DNA from: Bordetella pertussis 18323 | GTDB lineage: Bacteria > Pseudomonadota > Gammaproteobacteria > Burkholderiales > Burkholderiaceae_B | Direction of reading: 5' to 3' | Length of the DNA stretch: 64,000 nt | Assembly: GCF_000306945.1 (NCBI RefSeq) | Contig: NC_018518.1 | Location: forward strand, 3,286,001-3,350,000 | Shown: positions 10,195 through 18,993 of the stretch, in pieces | How the letters are laid out: each line of letters starts with the position of its first letter | Position numbering within the stretch: position 1 is the stretch's first letter | Translations under genes and position numbers: made by a program | The notes under the pieces: model-generated | What the model saw: only the letters and a program-made list of their open reading frames with translations | Databases searched by the model: none | What the model was told of the DNA's origin: nothing

Positions 10195-12562
10195 CGACAA
10201 ACTCCCCTGAATCAGTAGGCGCGGCGGCGCGCGCTTCGGCCTGCGTCAGCAGCTCCAGCAGTCGCACCGGCGTAAGCGGAAACTCGGTCACGCGCACCCC
10301 GCAATGGGCCACGGCGTGCTCCACGGCGCCGACCACGGCCACGGCCACCGGAATGGTGGCGCACTCTCCCACGCCCTTGACGCCCAGCGGGTTCAAGGGG
10401 GTGGGAGAGGGCTGGAACACCACCTCGATGGGCGGCACTTCCGGCGCGGTGGGCAGCAGGTATTCGGCAAACGTAGTGCTCAGGGGCTGGCCGGCGGCGT
10501 CATAGCCCATCCACTCGAACAAGGCATTGCCGATGCCGTGCACGACCCCGCCGTGCACCTGGCCCTCGGCCAGCTGCGGATTGATGATGCGGCCGCTGTC
10601 CTGCGCCGCCACATAGCGCACGATCTCTATGGCCCCGGTGGCGGGGTCGACCTCGACCTCGCATACATGCGAGGCGCCGGCGTAGGTCTGCGCGTCGCAG
10701 TGGAAGTACGCGGTGGCGTCCAGCCCGGGATCGCCCGGGCTGACCAGCGCATAGCCCGGCACCCCTTTGCGCAGCATGGCAAGCCGCGCCAGCGACACCG
10801 ACTGTCCGTCGGGCGCGCGCACTTCGCCATCGGCCAGTTCCAGCGTTTCGGCCTCGGCCTTGAGCACCGCCGCCGCCGTCTCCAGCGCCTGCCGCCGCAC
10901 CTGGGCGGCGGCCTGGTCGACCGCCGAACCGGCCATGATGGCCTGGCGGCTGGCGAAACCGCCCATGCCGTAGCCCACGTAGGCGGTATCGCCGGCCTGC
11001 ACCTCGACCGCCGCGACCGGCACGCCCAGGTGCCCGGCGCAGATCTGCGCCAGCGTCGTCTTGATGCCCTGGCCCATGGCCAGGGCGCCGGTGTAGATCG
11101 ACACCTGGCCCGACGGCTGGACGCGCACGCGCGCCACCTCGAACGGGCCGCGCCCGGTGGGCTCGACGCTGTTGGCCACCGCGATGCCGCGCCAGCGGCC
11201 GCGCGCCAGGGCCGCATCGCGCCGCACCGCGAAGCCGTCATAATCGGACGCCTGCAGCGCGCATGCCTGCAGGGCGGGAAAATCGCCGCTGTCTATGGTC
11301 AGCGGCATTCCCGCGCGCGACTTCAACGGCTTGGTGTAGGGAATCTTGGCCGGGCCGATCAGGTTGCGGCGGCGGCATTCGCCCGGGTCGATGCCCAACT
11401 CGGCCGCCACCCTGTCCATCATGCGCTCCATGACGAAGGCCGCCTGCGGATATCCCGCGCCGCGCACCGTGGCCACCGGCACCTTGTTGGTATAGGCCAC
11501 GCTCACATCGAGCGAGAACGCCGGCACCACGTAGGGGCCGGTCATGGACGAGGCGGCGTTGTACGGCACATTGGTGCCCTGCGGCGTATACGCGCCGTTG
11601 TCGTGCACGAAGTTGCCGCGTATGCCGAGCACATGGCCCTGGTCGTCGATGGCCATCGCCACCTTCCAGTACTGGTCGCGCTCCTGGATCGAGGTCGTGA
11701 AATGCTCGCGCCGGTCCTCCACCCACTTGACCGGGCGGCCCAGCTTGCGCGCGGCGGCGGGAATCGCCATTTCCTCGGGATAAATCATGAACTTGGCGCC
11801 GAACCCGCCGCCCACGTCGGGCGTCACCACGCGCAGGCGGTCCTCGGGCTGGCCCAGCATCAGGGCCAGCGTGTAATGCAGTTCGTGGGCCATCTGGGTC
11901 GAGGACCACACGGTCAGCGTGTCGGTGGCGCGGTCCATGCGCGCCAGCACGCCGCGCCCTTCCATGGGATGCGCGCAGCCCCGATGCACCCAGAAATCGT
12001 CTTCCAGCACCCGGTGCGCCTGCGCGAAAGCCGTCTCGCAGTCGCCATAGGCCAGCGTGTACTGCTGCAGAATGTTCGACGCGAGCTCGCCGCGCACCAG
12101 CGGCGCATCGGGCCGCAACGCATCGCGGCAATCCACCACCGCGCCCAGCACTTCATATTCGATCGCCACCCGCGCCGCCGCGTCCTCGGCGATGTGGCGG
12201 CTGTCGGCCACCACCACCGCGATGGCCTCGCCGACGAACGCCACCTCGCGCTCGGCCAGCACGAACGGCGTCGTGTCATCGGGCAGCGCCGCCAGCGGGA
12301 ACCCCAGCGGCATGCGCCAGGACGTCAACTGGCCGAACAGGTCGCGCGCCCCATAGACCGCGGCCACGCCCGGCACCGCGCGGGCGGCCGACAGGTCGAT
12401 CGAGACAAGGCGCGCATGGGCATGCGGGCTACGCACGAAGCAGGCATGCAGCACTCCCTCGACCTCGATATCGTCCAGGAAGCGCGCCTGGCCGCGCAGC
12501 AGCGCATCGTCCTCGATACGGGGCGCGCTGCGGCCCAGTCCGGGGCTTGTCGCATCAGTCAT
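10181..12562 (-). CDS. Molybdopterin-binding large subunit of a xanthine dehydrogenase/CoxL-family hydroxylase
   Basis: A 793-residue, apparently intact Mo-hydroxylase large subunit, starting GRSAPRIEDDALLRGQARFLDDI and containing the family GGGFGAKF and GMGGFASRQA motifs and the C-terminal GVGECATIP stretch with the probable catalytic glutamate. The active-site loop reads VRGAGYPQA. That resembles form II or other hydroxylases and not the AYxCSFR loop of true CO dehydrogenase, so CO is unlikely to be the substrate. The real substrate is unknown; the neighbouring genes suggest an aromatic or carboxylate compound. It overlaps coxS by eight bases. Confidence 0.92.
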   Translation of the reverse strand: MTDATSPGLGRSAPRIEDDALLRGQARFLDDIEVEGVLHACFVRSPHAHARLVSIDLSAARAVPGVAAVYGARDLFGQLTSWRMPLGFPLAALPDDTTPFVLAEREVAFVGEAIAVVVADSRHIAEDAAARVAIEYEVLGAVVDCRDALRPDAPLVRGELASNILQQYTLAYGDCETAFAQAHRVLEDDFWVHRGCAHPMEGRGVLARMDRATDTLTVWSSTQMAHELHYTLALMLGQPEDRLRVVTPDVGGGFGAKFMIYPEEMAIPAAARKLGRPVKWVEDRREHFTTSIQERDQYWKVAMAIDDQGHVLGIRGNFVHDNGAYTPQGTNVPYNAASSMTGPYVVPAFSLDVSVAYTNKVPVATVRGAGYPQAAFVMERMMDRVAAELGIDPGECRRRNLIGPAKIPYTKPLKSRAGMPLTIDSGDFPALQACALQASDYDGFAVRRDAALARGRWRGIAVANSVEPTGRGPFEVARVRVQPSGQVSIYTGALAMGQGIKTTLAQICAGHLGVPVAAVEVQAGDTAYVGYGMGGFASRQAIMAGSAVDQAAAQVRRQALETAAAVLKAEAETLELADGEVRAPDGQSVSLARLAMLRKGVPGYALVSPGDPGLDATAYFHCDAQTYAGASHVCEVEVDPATGAIEIVRYVAAQDSGRIINPQLAEGQVHGGVVHGIGNALFEWMGYDAAGQPLSTTFAEYLLPTAPEVPPIEVVFQPSPTPLNPLGVKGVGECATIPVAVAVVGAVEHAVAHCGVRVTEFPLTPVRLLELLTQAEARAAAPTDSGEFVDGVH

Positions 12563-13064
12563 GACCGGCCTCCGCGCGCATCAGCTGCGCCGCGCGCAGC
12601 ACCGCGGCCACGATGTTCTGATACCCGGTGCAGCGGCACAGGTGGCCCGAGAGCACGTCGCGCACCTGCGCCTCATCGGGATCAGGGTTGGCCGCCAGCA
12701 GCTCGGCCACCGACATCAGGATGCCCGGCGTGCAATAACCGCATTGCAGCGCATGCAGTTCATGGAACGCCTGCTGGATCGGATGCAACGCGTCGTCTTC
12801 GCCGGCCAGTCCCTCGATGGTATCGATCCGGCTGTCCTGCGCCTGCACCGCCAGCATCAGGCAACTGCGCGTCGAATAGCCATCGACCAGCACGGTACAG
12901 GCGCCGCACACCCCGTGCTCGCAACCGATGTGCGTGCCGGTCAGCCCCAGCTCGCCGCGCAGGAAATCGGCCAGATGCATGCGCGGCTCGGCGCAACCGC
13001 CGCATGCGCGCCCGTTGACCGTCAACGAAACGTGCTGCGCGGTGGATTCGGTGATATCGCTCAT
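12555..13064 (-). CDS. [2Fe-2S] small subunit of the Mo-hydroxylase (CoxS-like)
   Basis: A 169-residue electron-transfer subunit. The N-terminal plant-ferredoxin-type cluster is seen in [12 protein letters not shown] plus a later Cys (RSCLML), and the C-terminal helical domain carries the second cluster in CGYCTPG and CRCTGYQN. The start [10 protein letters not shown] at 13064 overlaps the coxM stop in an ATGA arrangement. The open frame continues upstream into coxM and IS481, but that is not part of this protein. All cluster cysteines are present, so this subunit itself should be functional. Confidence 0.93.
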   Translation of the reverse strand: MSDITESTAQHVSLTVNGRACGGCAEPRMHLADFLRGELGLTGTHIGCEHGVCGACTVLVDGYSTRSCLMLAVQAQDSRIDTIEGLAGEDDALHPIQQAFHELHALQCGYCTPGILMSVAELLAANPDPDEAQVRDVLSGHLCRCTGYQNIVAAVLRAAQLMRAEAGHD

Positions 13065-13282
13065 TCGCTTTCCTTGGCGCGCGCCACCGCCTGCGTGAGG
13101 GCGCGCTCGGTCAACACGCGCGCCAGCCGCTGGCGGTACCACGACGGCACATAAACTGTCGGCCTTGGCGTCGATGGCGGCGCACAGCGCCGCCGCCCGC
13201 GCCAGCGTGGCGGGCTCGGCCGGCTGCCCCAGCAGCGCGGCTTCGGCCTGCGCCATGCGCACGGGCGTGGCCGCCACCCCGC

Positions 13283-14233
13283 CTAGGTGTGAACTGTCAA
13301 TAGGTTGTATTCGTCCAGGTTGAGTCTGGAGATGGGTACAGCGCGCCCGATGCCTTGGTGGGGTCGATGCCAGTTGTAGTGGTGTAGCCAGGATTTCATG
13401 GCATCGGCTCGGTGTTGGGAGTTCTGGTAGGTGTGAGCGTAAGCCCACTCACGCAAGGCCGACTGGATGAAGCGTTCGGCCTTGCCATTGGTCTGTGGGC
13501 GGTAAGGTCGGGTAAAGCGGTGCTTGATGCCCAGCTCATGGCACAGCGCGGCGAAGGCGCGGCTGCGAAAGGCCGAGCCATTGTCGGTGAGCAAGCGCTG
13601 GATGGTCACGCCCAGGCGCTGGTAGTAGGCCACTGCGTCCTTGAGGAACTGGACGGCGCTGGGGAAGCGCTCGTCGGGGTGGATGTCGGTGAAGGCCACG
13701 CGGGCGTGGTCATCGATGGCCACGAAGACGAAGTCCCAGCCGGCCCCCTCAACGGTATCGCGTCGGTTGCCCGTGACCCGGTGGCCAGGGCGCTGGATAC
13801 GTCCCAGCTTCTTGATGTCGATGTGCAGCAGATCGCCGGGGGCCTGATGCTCGTAGCGCACCACCGGCTCGGCCGGCTCCAGGTCGGCCAGGTGCGACAG
13901 ACCGGCGCGGGCCAGGACGCGGCTGACGGTGCTGGCTGACACGCCCAGCGCCTGGGCGATGCGCGCTTGGGTCAGCCGCTTGCGGCGCAGCTCCACGATA
14001 GCCAGCGCCTTGGCCGGCGCAATCGCTCGGGGCGAGACCGTCGGGCGCGAGGACGCATCGGCCAAGCCCGCCTGGCCCTGAGCCAGGAAGCGGCCCAGCC
14101 ATTTGCGCACAGTCGGCGCGGTGACCCCATAGGCGCGGGCCGCTTCAGGCACACAAACTTGATGGGCGATCAATTGCTGGACCATTTCGAGTCGACGTAG
14201 GAAGGTCAATCGGGCATGCTTATGGGTGTTCAT
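13283..14233 (-). CDS. IS481 transposase, copy 2
   Basis: 316 residues with the same D139, D217 and E253 triad. The stop TAG and most of the last Thr codon come from the CCTAGG target. Its GGAGCC ribosome binding region upstream of the ATG is as in the other copies. Confidence 0.97.
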   Translation of the reverse strand: MNTHKHARLTFLRRLEMVQQLIAHQVCVPEAARAYGVTAPTVRKWLGRFLAQGQAGLADASSRPTVSPRAIAPAKALAIVELRRKRLTQARIAQALGVSASTVSRVLARAGLSHLADLEPAEPVVRYEHQAPGDLLHIDIKKLGRIQRPGHRVTGNRRDTVEGAGWDFVFVAIDDHARVAFTDIHPDERFPSAVQFLKDAVAYYQRLGVTIQRLLTDNGSAFRSRAFAALCHELGIKHRFTRPYRPQTNGKAERFIQSALREWAYAHTYQNSQHRADAMKSWLHHYNWHRPHQGIGRAVPISRLNLDEYNLLTVHT

Positions 14234-14330
14234 CCGGCCGGGCTCCTTGAGTGAACTGGGGGATCGGCGATTTCCAGTTTCTCAAATCCGGTTCGGATGA
14301 ACCATGCATACAACCTATTGAATCTTCACA
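13288..14330 (-). mobile_element. IS481 copy 2 (complete, inside coxM)
   Basis: 1043 bp in minus orientation, flanked by a perfect six-base duplication CCTAGG (13282-13287 and 14331-14336). This is a clean, unrearranged insertion. It differs from copy 1 by two bases just upstream of the transposase gene (GATCCCCC against AACCCCCC). Confidence 0.98.
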
Positions 14331-14995
14331 CCTAGGGTGATCGAGGCGCGCGCCACGCAGCCGGCGTCGTCGAGCAGCAGCAGCACCGCCACCGACACAA
14401 TGGCGAAATCGCCATGGCGGCGCGCGAACTCCACGAAGGCATGGCCATGGCCGGCCGGCCATGGCGTCACCGCCAGGCCGACCAGCATTTCATCGGGTTC
14501 GAGCGCCGGCGTCATGTAGCCGGCCGGAAAATCCGCCATCGCCAGGGTGCGCGTGCCGCGTACGCTGGCCACCGACAGGGTCGCGTCCATGGCCAGCGCC
14601 ACGGTCGGGATCTCCGCCGACGGATCCAGCTGGCACAGGCTGCCGCCCACCGTGCCGCGGTTACGGGTCTGGCGATGGCCGACCTGCAGCGCCGCCTCGC
14701 GCCACAGCGGCAAATGCTGCGCCACCAGCGGCGAGAACTCGATCTCGCGCTGGCGCGTCATCGCGCCAATGCAGACCGCGCCCTGCTCGTGGCGGATGTA
14801 CGCCAGCTCGGGAACCCGGTTGATGTCGATCAGGCAGTCCGGGAACGCGAACCGCATGTTCAGCATCGCCACCAGCGACTGGCCGCCGGCCAGCACGCGC
14901 GCATTGTCGTGCTCGCTGAGCAACTGCAGGGCCTGCGGCAACGAAGCAGGCGCGTGATACTGCAAGGCCGGCGCTTTCATGGTTCGGACAGCCTC

Positions 14996-15991
14996 TCAGA
15001 TCTTGGACAAGTCCAGCGAAGAGGCCGCGAACAGCTCCTCGGGCTTGACCAGGCGGCGCGACAGGCCCTGGCCGTAGTGATAGCGCGCGAAGGTCTCTAT
15101 CACATGGCGATTGGCATCCAGCCCGTACGGCCAGTAATCGTCGCCCATCAGTTCGCGCGCCGCGTTGTAGTGGTGCACCATCCAAGGCAGCGTCACCGCC
15201 AGGTGGCAGATCTCGTTGAGCTCCTTGACCGCCAGCATCTTGGCCTTGAGGAAGGCCTTGTAGACGCTGACCGGCAGCCAGGGATTCTGCTCGACCAGGG
15301 ACCTGCGGATGCCCACCATATGCATGATGGGGAAGATGCGGGTCTCGCGGAAGTAATCCTGCTCGGTCTTCAGGTAGTCGTTGAACAGGCGCCCCACGTT
15401 GGGCGCGCCGCGCAGAAAGCACGAGGGAGCCCGCGCACCGATATAGCCATCGATCTCGCCCGCCTCCAGCATGTCCGACAGCGTCTTGTCGTCGGGAATC
15501 TGCTGCAGGTCGATACCGTCGGGCAGCTCGATCGGCGCCCGCTCGCCGCGGCCCGGCTCTTCGATGCCGCCCCGGCGCCACTTGATGTCTTGCGGCTTGA
15601 CGCCATAGGCGTCTTCCAGGATGCCGCGGATCCACACGTTGGCGGTGATCTGGTACTCGGGCACGCCGATGGTCTTGCCGCGCAGGTCCTGCGGCTTGTC
15701 GATGTCGCGGTCCGTGCGCACATAAATGCCCGAATGGCGGAACACGCGCGACAGGAACGCCGGAATGGCGATGTATTCGTTGTCGCCGCGAGCCGTGGTC
15801 ATCATATGACTGCTCATCGAGATCTCGGTGACGTCGTACTCGTGGTAGCGGAAGGCCCGATGAAACGCCTCCTCCGGCTCCAGCGGCACGGCCGTGACCT
15901 CGCAGCCCTCGATGGGCGCGCGCCCGTCGAACAAGGCGCGCGTGCGATCGTAGTCGCCGCAGGAAAGGCTGATCTTCAGTTTGCTGCTCAT
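14996..15991 (-). CDS. 4,5-dihydroxyphthalate decarboxylase-like / periplasmic-binding-fold protein
   Basis: A 331-residue protein resembling the 4,5-dihydroxyphthalate decarboxylase (Pht5) family, which shares the fold of ABC substrate-binding proteins. Typical stretches are ISLSCGDYDRTRAL, YDVTEISMSSHMM, DLRGKTIGVPEYQITANVW and GEIDGYIGARAP. There is no signal peptide, so a cytoplasmic enzyme is more likely than a transport receptor. It lies between the Bug receptor gene and coxM in the same direction with short gaps, suggesting one catabolic operon. The substrate is not determined by sequence alone. Confidence 0.75.
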   Translation of the reverse strand: MSSKLKISLSCGDYDRTRALFDGRAPIEGCEVTAVPLEPEEAFHRAFRYHEYDVTEISMSSHMMTTARGDNEYIAIPAFLSRVFRHSGIYVRTDRDIDKPQDLRGKTIGVPEYQITANVWIRGILEDAYGVKPQDIKWRRGGIEEPGRGERAPIELPDGIDLQQIPDDKTLSDMLEAGEIDGYIGARAPSCFLRGAPNVGRLFNDYLKTEQDYFRETRIFPIMHMVGIRRSLVEQNPWLPVSVYKAFLKAKMLAVKELNEICHLAVTLPWMVHHYNAARELMGDDYWPYGLDANRHVIETFARYHYGQGLSRRLVKPEELFAASSLDLSKI

Positions 15992-16009
15992 GCTTGCATC
16001 TCCCAGGGG

Positions 16010-17002
16010 TCAGTCCACTTTCAGGCCGATCTGCTTGGTCAGCGCCGAAAAGCGGTCGATATCGGTTTCCACCATTTTCTGGAACACTTCCGGGCCGTCG
16101 CTGGCGGTGCTGTAGCCCAGGTCGGCCAGTTTCTTCTGCACGTCATCGCGCTGCATCACCTTGGCGATGCCGTCGTACAGCTTCTGGCGCACCGCCATCG
16201 GCGTGGCGCCCGGCACCAGCAGGCCGTGCCACTGGTTCAGCTCGTACCCGGCCACGCCCTGCTCGGCCACCGTGGGCACCTCGGGCAGCAGCGCCGAGCG
16301 CTCCTTGGAGGTCACCGCCAGGGCCTGCAGCTTGCCTGCCTTGATGAAGGGAATCGCGCTCGAGGCGGTCACCACGGCCAGGCCGATCTGGCTGCCCAGC
16401 ACGTCGTTGAGCGCCGGTCCGCAACCCTTGTACGGCACGTGCACCATATGCGTCTTGGCGCTGACGTTGAGCAGCTCGCCGGCCAGATGCTGCGGCGTGC
16501 CGTTGCCGCACGAGCCGTAGGTGACCTGGGTGTTGGTCTGCTTGGCCGCGGCCATCAGCTCACCCAGCGTCTTGTACTTGGAACCGGCCGGCACCACGAA
16601 CACCGACGGCACATAGGCCACATTGATGACGGCGGCGAAGTCCTTCTTCGGGTCGAACGGCAGATTGCGGAACACGCCCGGATTGACGGCGAACGAGCTG
16701 TTGACCATCAGCAGCGAGTAGCCGTCCGGCGCACGGTCGGCCACCAGGCGCGCGCCCACGTTGCCGCTGGCGCCCGGCCGGTTCTCGACCACCGCGGTCT
16801 GCCCCAGGCTCTCGGTGAGATAGTTGCCGATCAAACGCGCCAGCATGTCGGTCCCCCCGCCAGGCGGAAAGGTGACGATGATGTCGAGCGGCTTGTTCGG
16901 GAAGTCGCCGGTGGCGGCGAAGGAACTGGTCGCGGCACAGGCGCTGACGCCGACAGCGGCGGCGATGTGGGCGACTTTGGCTAGAAAACTACGGCGTTGC
17001 AT
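16010..17002 (-). CDS. Bug/TctC-family periplasmic solute receptor
   Basis: A 330-residue receptor of the Bug family, which is greatly expanded in Bordetella and binds carboxylates or other small solutes in the periplasm. The start MQRRSFLAK at 17002 is preferred because AAGGGGAA lies just upstream. The N-terminus has a twin-arginine-like RR followed by a hydrophobic stretch ending near ATSSFA. The diagnostic motifs KPLDIIVTFPPGGGTDMLAR and VENRPGASGNVGA are present. No TctA/TctB membrane partners are nearby. It is first in the minus-strand cluster, so it may report the solute that the downstream enzymes once used. Confidence 0.92.
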   Translation of the reverse strand: MQRRSFLAKVAHIAAAVGVSACAATSSFAATGDFPNKPLDIIVTFPPGGGTDMLARLIGNYLTESLGQTAVVENRPGASGNVGARLVADRAPDGYSLLMVNSSFAVNPGVFRNLPFDPKKDFAAVINVAYVPSVFVVPAGSKYKTLGELMAAAKQTNTQVTYGSCGNGTPQHLAGELLNVSAKTHMVHVPYKGCGPALNDVLGSQIGLAVVTASSAIPFIKAGKLQALAVTSKERSALLPEVPTVAEQGVAGYELNQWHGLLVPGATPMAVRQKLYDGIAKVMQRDDVQKKLADLGYSTASDGPEVFQKMVETDIDRFSALTKQIGLKVD

Positions 17003-17188
17003 CTGTATTCCCCTTGTGGCCACCGCCCGCAGAATGCGGGCGGCTGGATCTTGACCGGAACAACAAACAGCCTTGGTGCTTCTATGCTTCTACTTAGTAC
17101 ACTGAGTTAATTGCGCATAGTACTGAATAATTGTCCGGTGTCAATATCGGGGGATTCCCTGCCGCGGCTGCCTGCGGCCGTACGCAAA

Positions 17189-17215
17189 GAAGCCTGCCCC
17201 ATCGGGGCAGGCTTC
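17189..17215 (-). terminator. Intrinsic terminator of the hemA-ubiX operon
   Basis: GAAGCCTGCCCC (17189-17200) and GGGGCAGGCTTC (17204-17215) form a perfect 12-base stem with a three-base loop. On the minus strand it is followed by TTTGCG. It lies 28 bases beyond the ubiX stop. Confidence 0.85.
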
Positions 17216-17242
17216 AGGTACAGGCAGGCGAAGGCGGATGCG

Positions 17243-17803
17243 CTACATGCCGGCCCAGTGCGGGCCGGGCACTTCGATGTCGAACAGTTCGAGCACGCGC
17301 GCCACGGTGTGGTCGACCATTTCTTCGATGGAGGCCGGGCGATGGTAGAACGCGGGCAGCGGCGGAAAGATGATGCCGCCCATTTCGGTGACGGCGGTCA
17401 TATTGCGCAAGTGGGCCAGGTTGAACGGCGTTTCGCGCACCATCATGACCAGCCGGCGGCGCTCCTTGAGCGTGACGTCGGCGGCGCGGGTGATGAGATT
17501 ATCGGACAGGCCGTGCGCCACGGCCGCCAGCGTGCGCATCGAGCACGGCACGATCACCATGCCGGCGGTCTGGAACGCGCCGCTGGCCAGCGTGGCGCCG
17601 ACATCGCGCACGCTGTGCACGTGGTCGGCCAGCGCCTGGACATCGTGCCGGCCCACGTCCAGTTCGTGCTTGATATTGAGCACGCCCGAGGCCGACACGA
17701 TCAGGTGCGACTCGACGTCGGACACGCCACGCAGCGCCTGCAGCAGGCGCACGGCGTAGATGGCGCCGGTGGCGCCCGTGATGCCGACGACCAGCCGCCG
17801 CAT
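17243..17803 (-). CDS. ubiX: Flavin prenyltransferase UbiX
   Basis: UbiX makes prenylated FMN, the cofactor of the UbiD decarboxylase in ubiquinone synthesis and of related decarboxylases. From MRRLVVGITGATGAIYA at 17803 the protein is 186 residues with the flavin-binding GITGATGA loop, the VPCSMRTLAAVAHGLSDNLI stretch and RETPFNLAHLRNM. The open frame extends nine codons further upstream into grxD, but the family start is the one chosen; no strong SD is seen. It is the last gene of the operon and is followed by a terminator. Confidence 0.95.
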   Translation of the reverse strand: MRRLVVGITGATGAIYAVRLLQALRGVSDVESHLIVSASGVLNIKHELDVGRHDVQALADHVHSVRDVGATLASGAFQTAGMVIVPCSMRTLAAVAHGLSDNLITRAADVTLKERRRLVMMVRETPFNLAHLRNMTAVTEMGGIIFPPLPAFYHRPASIEEMVDHTVARVLELFDIEVPGPHWAGM

Positions 17804-17807
17804 GGAC

Positions 17808-18134
17808 TCAGGCCGTCGCGCCGGAGTCATCGAGCAGCTGCTTGAGCTCGCCGCTTTCGTTCATCTCGGACATGATGTCCGAACCGCCGATGAATTCGCC
17901 GCCGACGTACAGCTGCGGAATCGTCGGCCAGTTGGAAAACGTCTTGATGGCCTGGCGGACTTCGTCGTCTTCCAGCACATTGACGGTCACCAGCTTCTTG
18001 ACGCCGCAGCCTTTCAGGATCTGGATGGCGCGGCCCGAAAAGCCGCATTGCGGAAACTGGGTAGTGCCCTTCATGAACAGCACGACGGGGTGCTGCGTCA
18101 CGGTTTCGCGGATGAATTCTTGCACGTCGCTCAT
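17808..18134 (-). CDS. grxD: Monothiol glutaredoxin, Grx4 family
   Basis: A 108-residue monothiol glutaredoxin with the CGFS active site at residues 30-33, a glutathione-binding WPTIPQLYVGGEFIGG stretch and the GSDIM C-terminal motif. CGFS glutaredoxins bind glutathione-ligated [2Fe-2S] clusters and pass them to apoproteins. The gene sits 36 bases after prmC and four before ubiX in the same direction. Confidence 0.96.
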   Translation of the reverse strand: MSDVQEFIRETVTQHPVVLFMKGTTQFPQCGFSGRAIQILKGCGVKKLVTVNVLEDDEVRQAIKTFSNWPTIPQLYVGGEFIGGSDIMSEMNESGELKQLLDDSGATA

Positions 18135-18170
18135 AGGGGGCTCGCAAAGGGAAGTAGCTCAACAGCTCAA

Positions 18171-18983
18171 TTATAGGTATCCACCGGAAATCCGCTCGAT
18201 CCCGGCCAGATCGCGCCGGCTGTGCACCTCGCGCAGCCCGGCCTGGCGCATCAGCGCCCGTGCCGCCTCGGCCTGGTCCCAGCCGTGTTCCATCCAGATG
18301 GCGCCGCCAGGCAGAAGGCGCCCGGGCGCCCCGCCGGCGATGCGCGCCAGCGCCGCCAGCCCATCGTTTTCGTCGGTCAGCGCGCCGCGCGGCTCGAAAC
18401 GCAGGTCGCCCTGCGCCAGATGCGCGTCCTCGCGCGCGATATAGGGAGGGTTGGAGACGATCAGGTCGTAGCGGTCCTGCGCCGGCAAGGCCTCGTACCA
18501 GTCGCCCGCCAGGCAGCGCACCCGCGCGCCCAGCCGCTGCGCGTTACCCTCGGCCACCGCCAGCGCGGCCGCGCTCAGGTCGGTGGCCGTCACCTCGGCC
18601 TGCGGGCAACCCAGCGCCACCGACACGGCGATGGCGCCGCTGCCGGTGCCCAGGTCCAGCACGCGCGGCGCAGCGCGGCCTTGCAGCCAATGCAGCGCCG
18701 TCTCCACCAGCAGCTCGGTATCCGGGCGCGGAATCAGCACATCCGGCGTCAGCGCGTACCAATGCCCCATGAACTCGCGCCCGCCCAGCAGATAGGCCAT
18801 GGGCTCGCCAGCCAGGCGGCGCGCCGCCAGCTGCCGCCAGGCCGCCTCGTGCGCGGGCTCGACCGGGTCGGTATCGTGCGCCAGCAGCCAGGCGCGCGAG
18901 CGGCCCAGCACGTGCTCGGCGAGCATGCGCGCCTCCAGCCGGGGCAGGCCCGGGTCGGCCAGCAGGTCCTTGAGCAAGGTCAT
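18171..18983 (-). CDS. prmC: Release factor glutamine methyltransferase PrmC
   Basis: PrmC methylates the glutamine of the GGQ motif in RF1 and RF2. The 270-residue protein has the SAM-binding motif DLGTGSG at residues 110-116 and the catalytic NPPY at 178-181, after an N-terminal helical substrate domain (REFMGHWYALTPDVLIPRPDTE). It directly follows its substrate gene prfA by 10 bases, a common pairing. No defects are visible. Confidence 0.97.
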   Translation of the reverse strand: MTLLKDLLADPGLPRLEARMLAEHVLGRSRAWLLAHDTDPVEPAHEAAWRQLAARRLAGEPMAYLLGGREFMGHWYALTPDVLIPRPDTELLVETALHWLQGRAAPRVLDLGTGSGAIAVSVALGCPQAEVTATDLSAAALAVAEGNAQRLGARVRCLAGDWYEALPAQDRYDLIVSNPPYIAREDAHLAQGDLRFEPRGALTDENDGLAALARIAGGAPGRLLPGGAIWMEHGWDQAEAARALMRQAGLREVHSRRDLAGIERISGGYL

Positions 18984-18993
18984 CGCCCGCGCA

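Larger units (their letters stand above)
13061..14980 (-). pseudogene. FAD-binding medium subunit of the Mo-hydroxylase (CoxM-like), broken by IS481 and by a frameshift
   Basis: The 5' part (14980 to 14331) encodes a normal CoxM N-terminus with the FAD motifs LAGGQSLVAML and RNRGTVGGSLCQLDP. IS481 copy 2 sits within the codons for ITLGG, and removing the IS and one CCTAGG restores the frame exactly (SITLGGVAATPVRM). The remaining C-terminal part carries a second lesion: the run of three A at 13153-13155 looks one base too long. Dropping one base gives ADSYVPSWYRQRL and a stop at 13061-13063 that overlaps coxS as ATGA. Two independent defects make a functional subunit very unlikely, and so probably the whole three-subunit enzyme. 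Confidence 0.93.

Noticed and set aside
10304..13018. A 904-codon open frame on the plus strand opposite the Mo-hydroxylase genes
   Set aside because: It is antisense to intact, recognisable coxL and coxS genes; its His/Arg/Ala-rich translation is the usual shadow of GC-rich coding sequence and matches no family.
12555..13448. A fused frame starting inside IS481 and running into coxS
   Set aside because: The IS-derived N-terminus (MGLRSHLPELP...) also appears at other IS481 junctions and is an out-of-frame reading of the transposase gene; coxS has its own start at 13064.
13412..13939. A 175-codon frame antisense to the IS481 transposase, repeated in every copy
   Set aside because: It recurs only because the IS is repeated; the sense strand encodes the DDE transposase and the antisense product has no recognised features.
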